Origin: Acidithiobacillus ferruginosus
GTDB lineage: Bacteria; Pseudomonadota; Gammaproteobacteria; Acidithiobacillales; Acidithiobacillaceae
NCBI RefSeq assembly: GCF_018854495.1
Contig: NZ_JABBDR010000110.1
Span: forward strand, 1 to 7,775
Length of the DNA: 7,775 nt
Direction of reading: 5' to 3'
The position numbers and the translations under genes were made by a program. The notes under the pieces were generated by a model. It ran no database searches and was not told the origin of the DNA. It saw only the letters and a program-made list of their open reading frames with translations. Positions 1 through 6,320 of this stretch are shown here, one piece after another; the stretch's first letter is position 1, and each line of letters starts with the position of its first letter.

Positions 1-812
1 ACGCCCGCCGCTTCCAGTACCGCATATTTGGCCGCCGCCGTTCCCGCACCACCGTCGATGATCGCCCCCGCGTGGCCCATGCGCTTGCCCTTGGGCGCCG
101 TGGAGCCGGCAACGAAAGCCACCACCGGCTTACGGACATGCGCCTGGATAAAGCCCGCCGCATCTTCCTCCATGCGTCCGCCGATCTCGCCCACCATGAC
201 GATCACCTCGGTCTGCGGGTCCGCCTCAAAAAGCGCCAGGACCTCGATGAAGCTCATACCGATCAGCGGATCGCCGCCGATGCCCACGCAGGTACTCTGC
301 CCCAGACCCAGACGGGTGGTCTGCTCCACCGCCTCGTAGGTGAGGGTGCCGGAGCGGGAGACGATACCTACCCGTCCGGGCTGGTGAATCGCACCGGGCA
401 TGATCCCGATCTTGGACTGTCCGGGCGTGATGATTCCCGGACAGTTGGGGCCGATGAGCCGCACCGCCGTGCCCGCCAGATAATGCTTGACCATCAGCAT
501 GTCATGCACGGGAATGCCCTCGGTGATGCAGACGATGAGCTGGATGCCGGCGGCGGCGGCCTCGACGATGGCATCGGCGGCAAAGGGCGACGGCACATAG
601 ATCACGCTGGCCTCAGCGCCGGTGTTCTGTACGGCATCGGCCACCGTATCAAACACCGGCAGACCGAGATGGCGGCCGCCGCCCTTGCCGGGCGTCACAC
701 CACCCACCATACGGGTCCCGTAGTCCACGGCCTGCTGCGAGTGAAAAGTCCCCTGCTTGCCGGTAAAGCCCTGGCAGATCACACGGGTGTCGCGGGACAG
801 CAATATGCTCAT
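1..812 (-). CDS. sucD: Succinyl-CoA synthetase alpha subunit, 3' end cut by window edge
   Basis: Alpha subunit of the ADP-forming succinate-CoA ligase, which interconverts succinyl-CoA and succinate with substrate-level ATP formation in the cytoplasm. The visible 270 codons start [20 protein letters not shown], the typical SucD opening with the CoA-binding Rossmann region. The central GPNCPG motif is at residues 121-126 and the phosphohistidine loop GHAGAI at 246-251, with His247 as the residue that is phosphorylated in this family. E. coli SucD is about 289 residues, so only some 20 C-terminal residues lie outside the window. The ATG at 812-810 overlaps the stop of the upstream small gene as ATGA. 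No strong Shine-Dalgarno is visible, so translation is probably coupled to that gene. There is no frame break in the visible part. Confidence 0.97.
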   Translation of the reverse strand, partial: MSILLSRDTRVICQGFTGKQGTFHSQQAVDYGTRMVGGVTPGKGGGRHLGLPVFDTVADAVQNTGAEASVIYVPSPFAADAIVEAAAAGIQLIVCITEGIPVHDMLMVKHYLAGTAVRLIGPNCPGIITPGQSKIGIMPGAIHQPGRVGIVSRSGTLTYEAVEQTTRLGLGQSTCVGIGGDPLIGMSFIEVLALFEADPQTEVIVMVGEIGGRMEEDAAGFIQAHVRKPVVAFVAGSTAPKGKRMGHAGAIIDGGAGTAAAKYAVLEAAG

Positions 813-1153
813 AGATGCACCAGAATCAGGAGAAGAAGAACACCGATCACCACCTCTCCCAGAAGCAGGAGAAGCACATAGGGATTGCGCCGGGGCGCTG
901 GATGGATTTTGGCGACCTCGGACCGCAAGGCCGCCAGATCCTGCTGCAATGCCTGCACATCGCCCGCCTGCGCCACGGACTTGAGCCGCTCGTCGAGGAT
1001 CTGATCGAGCAGCACGGCCATTTCCGCCATCACCTCGGCGCTTTTCTGATCCGCGCCGCGCTTCACATAGGCGTCGGCCAGACGCGAAATCAGCGGGCCG
1101 GAATTGCGTAGCACCGGCCACAGACGCTGCAACCAGAAGATATTGATGGACAC
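809..1153 (-). CDS. Unrecognised 114-residue protein with C-terminal membrane segment, between sucC and sucD
   Basis: I do not recognise this protein. It starts at GTG (1153-1151), one base after the sucC stop, with AAGG at 1162-1159 as a plausible ribosome site; its stop overlaps sucD's ATG. Residues 1-30 are amphipathic with several Trp, Leu and Arg. Residues about 41-84 are Ala/Leu-rich with Glu, Asp, Lys and Gln spaced like a coiled coil or helical hairpin. A basic PAPRRN stretch at 85-90 precedes a very hydrophobic tail (92-113) that should be a single membrane helix, leaving almost nothing beyond it. That layout suggests a tail-anchored inner-membrane protein with a cytoplasmic helical domain. 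The alternative is a soluble protein with a buried hydrophobic C-terminus. Its place inside an otherwise universal sucC-sucD pair, with overlaps on both sides, argues that it is real and linked to succinyl-CoA synthetase or the TCA enzymes. Function unknown. Confidence 0.8.
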   Translation of the reverse strand: MSINIFWLQRLWPVLRNSGPLISRLADAYVKRGADQKSAEVMAEMAVLLDQILDERLKSVAQAGDVQALQQDLAALRSEVAKIHPAPRRNPYVLLLLLGEVVIGVLLLLILVHL

Positions 1154-1154
1154 G

Positions 1155-2318
1155 TCAGCCTTGCGCCGCCGCCACGGCCTTCATCGCCGCGTCGGTGAGA
1201 CCATCGGCGGTGATCAGGGATAGCCCGCTTTCCCGCAACAACGCCATGCCCTCCTCCTTCCGGGTGCCTTCCAGACGCACCACCACCGGCAGGTGAAGAC
1301 CCACCTCCGCCGCCGCCTGGATGATGCCCTCCGCCAGCAGATCACAGCGGGTGATGCCCCCGAAGATATTGACCAGTATGGCCTTCACCCGGGTGTCCGA
1401 GAGGATGAGCTTGAAGGCCTGGTTGACCTTGTCCGCGGCCGCGCCCCCGCCCACATCCAGAAAGTTGGCGGGCTCGCCGCCATGCAGCTTGATCAGGTCC
1501 ATGGTCGCCATGGCCAGCCCGGCCCCGTTGACCATGCAGCCGATGTTTCCTTCCAGGGAGATGTAATTCAGCCCGAACTGCCGCGCGGTGATCTCCCGTC
1601 CGTCCTGCTGGGTAGAGTCAAAGAGTTCGTCGGACTCGGGGTGGCGGTATAGGGCGTTATCGTCCATCACCACCTTGGCATCCAGGGCCAGCAGCCTGCC
1701 TTCAGCGGTGATGGCGAGGGGATTGATCTCCACCATCAGGGCATCGAGCCGTTGCGCCAGGCGATACATGCCCTGCATGATGCGCGTAAGCTGCTGCACC
1801 TGGCCGGCGTCCAGCCCGAAGCGGAAACCGATCTGGCGCGCCTGAAAAGGCAGAAAGCCCGTACTGGGCTCGACCACCACCCGGTGCAGGGCCTCGGGCC
1901 GGGAGGCCGCCAGCTCCTCGATGTCCACACCGCCTTCACGGGTCGCCAGAAAGGTGATCCGCGCCTGCCCCCGGTCCACCATCAGGGCCAGATAAAGCTC
2001 GCGGGCGATGCGGCTGGGCTCCTCGATCAGCAAAGCCGCCACGTGCTGTCCCTGCGGGCCGGTCTGGGCAGTGACCAGCGGTTTACCCAGCAACTCCTGG
2101 GCGGCCTTTTCCACCTGGGCAATGCTGTCCACCATCCGCACGCCACCCGCCTTGCCGCGCCCGCCGGCATGCACCTGCGCCTTGACGACCCAGGCCGGGC
2201 CACCCAGTTCACGGGCCTGATTGACGGCTTCCCGCACCGAGAAGGCGGGAATGGCGCGAGGCACCGGCACCCCTTCCTCGGCAAGCAGGCGCTTGGCCTG
2301 ATACTCATGCAAATTCAT
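1155..2318 (-). CDS. sucC: Succinyl-CoA synthetase beta subunit (ADP-forming)
   Basis: Beta subunit of succinate-CoA ligase, the ATP-grasp partner of SucD that binds nucleotide and succinate. It has 387 residues against 388 in E. coli. It opens MNLHEYQAKRLL and carries the ATP-grasp glycine loop KAQVHAGGRGKAGG at 46-59. The Mg-nucleotide residues are in VEINPL (Glu197, Asn199) and Asp213. The C-terminal ligase domain shows GNIGCMVNGAGLAMATMD (257-274), FLDVGGGA (286-293) and NIFGGI (317-322). The ATG at 2318 has a GAGGA Shine-Dalgarno (2329-2325) that overlaps the icd stop, 9 nt upstream. The gene runs into the small membrane-protein gene with a 1-nt gap, so alpha and beta are not adjacent as they usually are. 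The sequence is intact, and all catalytic residues I could check are present. Confidence 0.98.
   Translation of the reverse strand: MNLHEYQAKRLLAEEGVPVPRAIPAFSVREAVNQARELGGPAWVVKAQVHAGGRGKAGGVRMVDSIAQVEKAAQELLGKPLVTAQTGPQGQHVAALLIEEPSRIARELYLALMVDRGQARITFLATREGGVDIEELAASRPEALHRVVVEPSTGFLPFQARQIGFRFGLDAGQVQQLTRIMQGMYRLAQRLDALMVEINPLAITAEGRLLALDAKVVMDDNALYRHPESDELFDSTQQDGREITARQFGLNYISLEGNIGCMVNGAGLAMATMDLIKLHGGEPANFLDVGGGAAADKVNQAFKLILSDTRVKAILVNIFGGITRCDLLAEGIIQAAAEVGLHLPVVVRLEGTRKEEGMALLRESGLSLITADGLTDAAMKAVAAAQG
1159..1162 (-). promoter_or_regulatory. Shine-Dalgarno supporting the GTG start of the small gene
   Basis: AAGG lies inside the last codons of sucC, 5 nt before the GTG at 1153. 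This is the site that makes GTG, rather than a later in-frame codon, the likely start. Confidence 0.5.
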
Positions 2319-2324
2319 GATGTT

Positions 2325-2329
2325 TCCTC
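2325..2329 (-). promoter_or_regulatory. sucC Shine-Dalgarno overlapping the icd stop codon
   Basis: GAGGA sits 6 nt before the sucC ATG and shares two bases with the TGA stop of icd. It fixes the sucC start and implies that a ribosome finishing icd covers the sucC initiation site. Confidence 0.75.
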
Positions 2330-3620
2330 ACAAACGACGCACCAGCGCCGCACTGAACTCCACGGTACTCAGGGCGGGCACGTCACCGCGCAACGCCGCC
2401 AGATCACCCGTCACTTCGCCGCCGGCGATGGCCGCGTTCATGGCCGCCATGATGCGCGTCGCCGCCTCGCCCCAATCCAGATGCTCCAGCATCATCACCG
2501 CCGACAAAATCAGCGAACTGGGATTGGCCTTACCCTGTCCGGCGATGTCCGGCGCCGTGCCATGGGTGGCCTCAAAAATCGCATGGGTATCGGAGAGGTT
2601 CGCCCCCGGCGCCATGCCGATGCCGCCCACTTCCGCCGCCAGCGCATCGGAAATATAGTCGCCGTTGAGGTTGAGCGTGGCCACCACGGAATAATCTTCC
2701 GGCCGCAGCAGAATCTGCTGCAGGAAGTTGTCGGCGATGACGTCCTTGATGATCAGCTTGCCATCGGCGATGGCCCGCTGCTCGGCCTGCTGCGCCATCG
2801 CCTTGCCCTCCGCCTTGCTCATCGCCGCCTTCTGCCGCCAGGTGAAGACCCGTCCGGCGAACTCCCGCTCGGCCAGGGCATAGCCCCAGTCACGAAAACC
2901 GCCCTCGGTGAACTTCATGATATTGCCCTTGTGCACCAGGCTTACCGAAGGTTTGCCATGCTCCAGCGCATACCGGATGGCGCGGCGCACCAGACGCTCC
3001 GAGCCCTCCACCGACACCGGCTTGATGCCGATGGCCGAACTGGCCGGGAAGCGGATTTTGCCGACCCCCATCTCGTCCTGTAAAAAGCGGATGATTTTTT
3101 CGGCTTCCGGACTGCCCGCCGGCCACTCGATACCCGCGTATATATCCTCGGCGTTTTCCCGGAAGATGACCATGTCGACCTTTTCCGGGTGACATACGGG
3201 GCTGGGCGTGCCGGTAAAATAACGCACCGGCCGCAGGCAGACGTAGAGGTCCAGATCCTGGCGCAGCGCCACATTGAGGCTGCGGATTCCACCCCCCACC
3301 GGGGTTTCCAGCGGCCCCTTGATGGCGATCTTATACTCGCGGATAGCGGCCATGGTCTCTTCGGGAAGATACTGCCCCTCACCGTAGAGCGTCACCGCCT
3401 TCTGCCCGGCAAAAAGCTCCATCCAGGCGATCCGCCGCTGACCGCCATAGGCGGCCTGCACCGCCGCATCCACCACCCCACGCATGGCCGGCGTGACATC
3501 GCAGCCGATCCCGTCCCCCTCGATGAAGGGAATGATTGGTTGATCGGGCACCCGCAGCACCCCGTCCACCTGGGTGATGGGCTTCCCCTGAGCCGGAATC
3601 TGAACATGCGCCATGGTCAC
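2328..3620 (-). CDS. icd: Isocitrate dehydrogenase, E. coli-like fold with NAD-type specificity residues
   Basis: Homodimeric isocitrate dehydrogenase, converting isocitrate to 2-oxoglutarate and CO2 in the cytoplasm. It has 430 residues against 416 in E. coli Icd; part of the excess is a Lys/Ala/Gln-rich insertion around 259-285. Substrate-site motifs are [13 protein letters not shown] (109-121; Ser114 matches the E. coli phospho-Ser113), [10 protein letters not shown] (154-163) and [13 protein letters not shown] (317-329). By alignment from memory, the E. coli NADP-binding residues K344, Y345, V351, Y391 and R395 become D358, I359, A365, G405 and A409. Asp-Ile-Ala is the NAD-type signature, so I infer NAD-dependence. 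The start is either GTG at 3620 (GTGA overlap with acn) or ATG at 3614, two bases after the acn stop, giving 428 residues. GGAGAAGG upstream fits either. No AceK kinase gene is in view. Confidence 0.96.
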   Translation of the reverse strand: MTMAHVQIPAQGKPITQVDGVLRVPDQPIIPFIEGDGIGCDVTPAMRGVVDAAVQAAYGGQRRIAWMELFAGQKAVTLYGEGQYLPEETMAAIREYKIAIKGPLETPVGGGIRSLNVALRQDLDLYVCLRPVRYFTGTPSPVCHPEKVDMVIFRENAEDIYAGIEWPAGSPEAEKIIRFLQDEMGVGKIRFPASSAIGIKPVSVEGSERLVRRAIRYALEHGKPSVSLVHKGNIMKFTEGGFRDWGYALAEREFAGRVFTWRQKAAMSKAEGKAMAQQAEQRAIADGKLIIKDVIADNFLQQILLRPEDYSVVATLNLNGDYISDALAAEVGGIGMAPGANLSDTHAIFEATHGTAPDIAGQGKANPSSLILSAVMMLEHLDWGEAATRIMAAMNAAIAGGEVTGDLAALRGDVPALSTVEFSAALVRRL

Positions 3621-5554
3621 GATACCTTCTCCAGTTGTTCACGTGCCCAGGACAGGGCGCCCCCCTTGAGGATCAACTCCAGGTCCCGGGCGCTCGCCAA
3701 CTGCGGCATCACGGAAATCTCGAATCCCCCGGTTTCATCGCGCAGGGTCAGTGCCTTGTTCAGCGCCAGCCCACCGAGTTCCAGGCTGAGCCGATCCCCC
3801 GCCTGCACCCTGGCATAATCCGCCGCGTCCACGAAAGTCAGGGGCAAGATGCCGAAGTTGACGAGATTGGCCAGGTGAATACGCGCAAAGGACTTGACCA
3901 GCACCGCGCGCACGCCCAGATAGCGGGGCGCCAGCGCCGCATGCTCCCGGCTGGAACCCTGCCCGTAATTGTGACCCGCCACGATAAAACCGCCCCCGGC
4001 CGCCTTGGCGCGGGCCGGAAAGGTTTCATCCACCATATGAAAGACAAACTCCGAAATGGCCGGCAGATTGGAGCGCAGCGGCAGCACCTTGGCTCCGGCC
4101 GGCATGATGTGGTCGGTGGTGATGTCATCTTCCAGACGAATCAACACCTCGCCCTGCAGTCTTGCCGGAGCGGCCTGCCCTGTGGGGAGTTTGGCGATGT
4201 TGGGGCCACGGATGATGTCCACTGGGCTGCCTTCGGCGGCGGGGGCGAGCACCATCCGGTCATCGACCAGAAAGCGCTCCGGCACCGGCACATGAATGGG
4301 CGCCAGCCCCAGATCGCGGGGATCGGTGATCACCCCGGTCAGGGCACAGGCGGCGCAGGTTTCCGGGCTCGCCAGATACACCGCCGCATTCTTGGTACCG
4401 GAACGCCCGTAGAAATTGCGGTTGAAGGAACGCACCGAGACGCCTTCCGTGGGCGGCGCGAAGCCCATGCCGATGCAGGGTCCGCAGGCCGATTCCAGAA
4501 TGCGCGCCCCGGCCCCGATGAAGTCCAGCAGGCCGCCATCCCTGGTCACCATTTTCATCACCTGACGGGAGCCGGGCGACACCCCCAGGCTGACGCCGTC
4601 CGCGACGACCTTGCCCTTCAGTATGCTCGCCACGGTCATCAAATCCGTATAGGACGAGTTGGTGCACGATCCGATGGCCACCTGCGCCACGGGCGTTCCC
4701 GCCACCTCGCGCACTTTCCGGACGTTGTCGGGGCTGTGCGGACAGGCGATGAGGGGCTCCAACTGGTCGAGATCGATTTCCAGCACCTCGCCATAGCCGG
4801 CGTCGGCATCCGCCACCCACTCCGACCAGGAGGCATCGCGCCCCTGCGCCGCCAGGTAACGACGGGTCACGGCATCACTGGGGAACACGCTGGTGGTGGC
4901 GCCCAATTCGGCGCCCATGTTGGTGATGGTCGCCCGCTCCGGCACGCTGAGATGGGCGACCCCCGGCCCGAAATACTCAAACACCTTGCCGACACCGCCC
5001 TTCACCGTCTTGTGGCGCAGCACCTCGAGGATGATGTCCTTGGCACTCACGAAAGGCTGCAAGCGGCCGGTCAGCTTGACCCCGACCACCTGCGGCATAT
5101 TGAGGTTGAAAGGCAACCCGCCCATGGCCAGGGCAATATCGAGACCGCCCGCGCCAATGGCCAGCATGCCCGCTCCGCCGGATGTGGGCGTATGGGAATC
5201 GGAACCCAGCAGGGTGCCGCCCGGCCTGGAAAAGCGCTCCAGATGCACCTGATGACAGATGCCGTTGCCGGGACGGGAGAAATGCACGCCATATTTCGCG
5301 GCGAAGCTTTGCAGAAAACGATGATCGTCGGCGTTCTCAAAGCCCGACTGGAGCATGTTGTGGTCCACATAGGATACCGACAGCTCCGTGCGCACACGCG
5401 GCAGGCCGAGGGCCTCGAATTGCAGATAGGCCATGGTCCCCGTGGCGTCCTGGGTCAGGGTCTGGTCGATACGGATAGCGATAGGGCTCCCCGCTTCCAG
5501 CGTGCCACTGACCAAATGGGCGGCAAGTATTTTCTGGGTGACATTCATGGCCAT
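3617..5554 (-). CDS. acn: Aconitate hydratase, Aquifex-type
   Basis: [4Fe-4S] aconitase interconverting citrate and isocitrate through cis-aconitate. It has 645 residues, much shorter than AcnA or AcnB of E. coli, and matches the Aquifex-type group (about 640-660 residues, with the order domains 1-3, linker, swivel domain 4). [11 protein letters not shown] is at 119-129. The cluster cysteines are Cys297 in GSCTNSS and Cys357 and Cys360 in CGPCIGMG. The swivel domain shows [20 protein letters not shown] (527-546), with the substrate-binding Ser-Arg of QGSSREH. I place the start at ATG 5554 (MAMNVTQ), because AGGAG lies 8 nt upstream; the frame is open to a TTG at 5593, but those extra residues lack family resemblance. 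ATG 5548 is a second possibility. It is the first gene of the operon, with icd starting at its stop codon. Confidence 0.97.
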   Translation of the reverse strand: MAMNVTQKILAAHLVSGTLEAGSPIAIRIDQTLTQDATGTMAYLQFEALGLPRVRTELSVSYVDHNMLQSGFENADDHRFLQSFAAKYGVHFSRPGNGICHQVHLERFSRPGGTLLGSDSHTPTSGGAGMLAIGAGGLDIALAMGGLPFNLNMPQVVGVKLTGRLQPFVSAKDIILEVLRHKTVKGGVGKVFEYFGPGVAHLSVPERATITNMGAELGATTSVFPSDAVTRRYLAAQGRDASWSEWVADADAGYGEVLEIDLDQLEPLIACPHSPDNVRKVREVAGTPVAQVAIGSCTNSSYTDLMTVASILKGKVVADGVSLGVSPGSRQVMKMVTRDGGLLDFIGAGARILESACGPCIGMGFAPPTEGVSVRSFNRNFYGRSGTKNAAVYLASPETCAACALTGVITDPRDLGLAPIHVPVPERFLVDDRMVLAPAAEGSPVDIIRGPNIAKLPTGQAAPARLQGEVLIRLEDDITTDHIMPAGAKVLPLRSNLPAISEFVFHMVDETFPARAKAAGGGFIVAGHNYGQGSSREHAALAPRYLGVRAVLVKSFARIHLANLVNFGILPLTFVDAADYARVQAGDRLSLELGGLALNKALTLRDETGGFEISVMPQLASARDLELILKGGALSWAREQLEKVS

Positions 5555-5562
5555 GAACTGCT

Positions 5563-5567
5563 CTCCT
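5563..5567 (-). promoter_or_regulatory. acn Shine-Dalgarno
   Basis: AGGAG ends 8 nt before the ATG at 5554. It is the reason to prefer this start over the longer frame opening at TTG 5593. Confidence 0.75.
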
Positions 5568-5604
5568 GATCTGCGGAAAATGGTCGGGAACAACGAGTGC
5601 CTCC

Positions 5605-5633
5605 ATCATCGCAAAAGCACCGCCCCGCGCCAA
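5605..5633 (-). promoter_or_regulatory. Weak candidate sigma-70-like promoter for the acn operon
   Basis: TTGGCG (5633-5628) and GATGAT (5610-5605) are separated by 17 nt and would give a leader of roughly 45 nt before acn. Each hexamer matches consensus at only 4 of 6 positions, so this may be chance. It is the best-spaced pair I saw in the gap upstream of acn. Confidence 0.2.
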
Positions 5634-5644
5634 GCATTCGCAAC

Positions 5645-5716
5645 GAGCGCAAAACCCTTGACCAGATAGCTGCGCAACTGCTGGGTGGCCCAGATGCGGA
5701 ACTGCGTGCCGCGAAG
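5645..5716 (-). pseudogene. RhuM-family gene relic (24 codons)
   Basis: In one frame this stretch encodes LRGTQFRIWATQQLRSYLVK followed by GFAL. That closely resembles the core of RhuM-family proteins, where a run like RGTQFRIWAT, then leu-arg-x-tyr-leu and a GF/GY-A-L ending is the best-conserved segment. These proteins are encoded on genomic islands and near restriction systems. The reading frame has a TGA just upstream (about 5744) and ends at TGA 5608-5606. The residues on either side do not resemble the family, so only this block survives. It lies in the gap between the DUF4276-like gene and acn. The family assignment is from memory of the motif; a chance match over 24 residues seems unlikely. 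Confidence 0.65.
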
Positions 5717-5732
5717 GGAGATGAAATTTCGC

Positions 5733-6320
5733 TCACAACATCATCTGCTTCGACCATTCGCTACACAGCTTACGAAATGATCGACTACCCTCCATCGTCT
5801 GTTGCAAATCCATCAGCGCCGAGAAGGCAGGTTGGTCGGTGGTTTCGCGGTAGGTACCGGATGCCATGCGCTCGCCAAGCCACCCCTTGGCGTCGCGTGG
5901 TCGTTCCGCATCAAAATGCTGTGGAAAGTCAAACACAAACCCGCGATGTCCATGCAGCGACTCGGCGGATGCGAGAAACCATGCCTCATATTCCCGTTTA
6001 GCCAACACCACAGACACACGCCGATGAGGGACGATACCGTATGCGCGCTCCAACACCTGTGCGCCCAGTTCAGATGGGCAGTCATCGTCCGCATCAAGCA
6101 ACACCAGTATCCATCCGGATTCACCGCACTTGGCAGCAGCCAGAAGCAGCATGCGACGAAACTCATCATCGCGGTTCAAGAAGCGGTCACGCCGCACACG
6201 AATAGGCGGCAGCACATTAAAGTTTTTATCGGGCGACTGCCACGCCCCCACACGACGCAGCAAAATCGGCAAGGCGGCCACTTCACCATCACCTTCAACG
6301 ATAGATGCGATGACCGTCAT
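5733..6320 (-). CDS. DUF4276-like, probable TOPRIM-fold protein paired with the upstream ATPase
   Basis: A 195-residue protein resembling the DUF4276 family. The N-terminus has VEGDGE (8-13; Glu9 and Glu13) and then a beta strand with LLDADDD (74-80; Asp76, Asp78). This Glu then Asp-x-Asp spacing is the metal-binding pattern of TOPRIM nucleases such as the OLD family, so a DNA- or RNA-cutting role is plausible but inferred. KREYEAWFLAS (108-118) and a C-terminal SFRKLCSEW (181-189) are typical of the family as I recall it. There is no signal peptide or membrane segment. The ATG at 6320 overlaps the ATPase stop as ATGA, with GGAG at 6334-6331 about 10 nt upstream. The overlap implies obligate co-expression, with the ATPase as likely partner. 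All acidic residues are present, so it looks active. No terminator follows it before acn. Confidence 0.85.
   Translation of the reverse strand: MTVIASIVEGDGEVAALPILLRRVGAWQSPDKNFNVLPPIRVRRDRFLNRDDEFRRMLLLAAAKCGESGWILVLLDADDDCPSELGAQVLERAYGIVPHRRVSVVLAKREYEAWFLASAESLHGHRGFVFDFPQHFDAERPRDAKGWLGERMASGTYRETTDQPAFSALMDLQQTMEGSRSFRKLCSEWSKQMML

Noticed and set aside
72..881. A 269-codon plus-strand open frame opposite sucD
   Set aside because: It is the antisense shadow of sucD, whose minus-strand frame carries every expected succinyl-CoA synthetase alpha motif.
1752..3083. A 443-codon plus-strand open frame opposite sucC and icd
   Set aside because: It spans the junction of two certain genes, has the same His/Arg-rich antisense composition, and shows no family motif.
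3635..5569. A 644-codon open frame on the plus strand, opposite almost all of acn
   Set aside because: The product is rich in His, Arg, Gly and Gln with no recognisable domain. It is a mirror of high-GC codon use in acn, which is clearly the real gene.
5555..5593. N-terminal extension of acn to TTG 5593 (13 extra residues)
   Set aside because: The AGGAG site is correctly placed for ATG 5554, and the extra residues include the ribosome-site region translated in frame.
5337..5633. A 98-codon minus-strand frame overlapping the acn start in another frame, also considered as a leader peptide
   Set aside because: It runs about 200 bases into acn, has no good ribosome site, and its composition is that of an out-of-frame shadow.
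5591..5650. Two copies of CAACGAG[T/C]GC 50 nt apart, considered as a direct repeat or operator pair
   Set aside because: It is a single 10-nt near-match with no further copies or symmetry, and is compatible with chance in GC-rich DNA.
5681..5693. Perfect 5-bp inverted repeat with 3-nt loop (CTGGG/CCCAG), considered as a terminator
   Set aside because: The stem is short, there is no T-run after it, and it falls within the codons for Trp-Ala-Thr-Gln of the RhuM relic.
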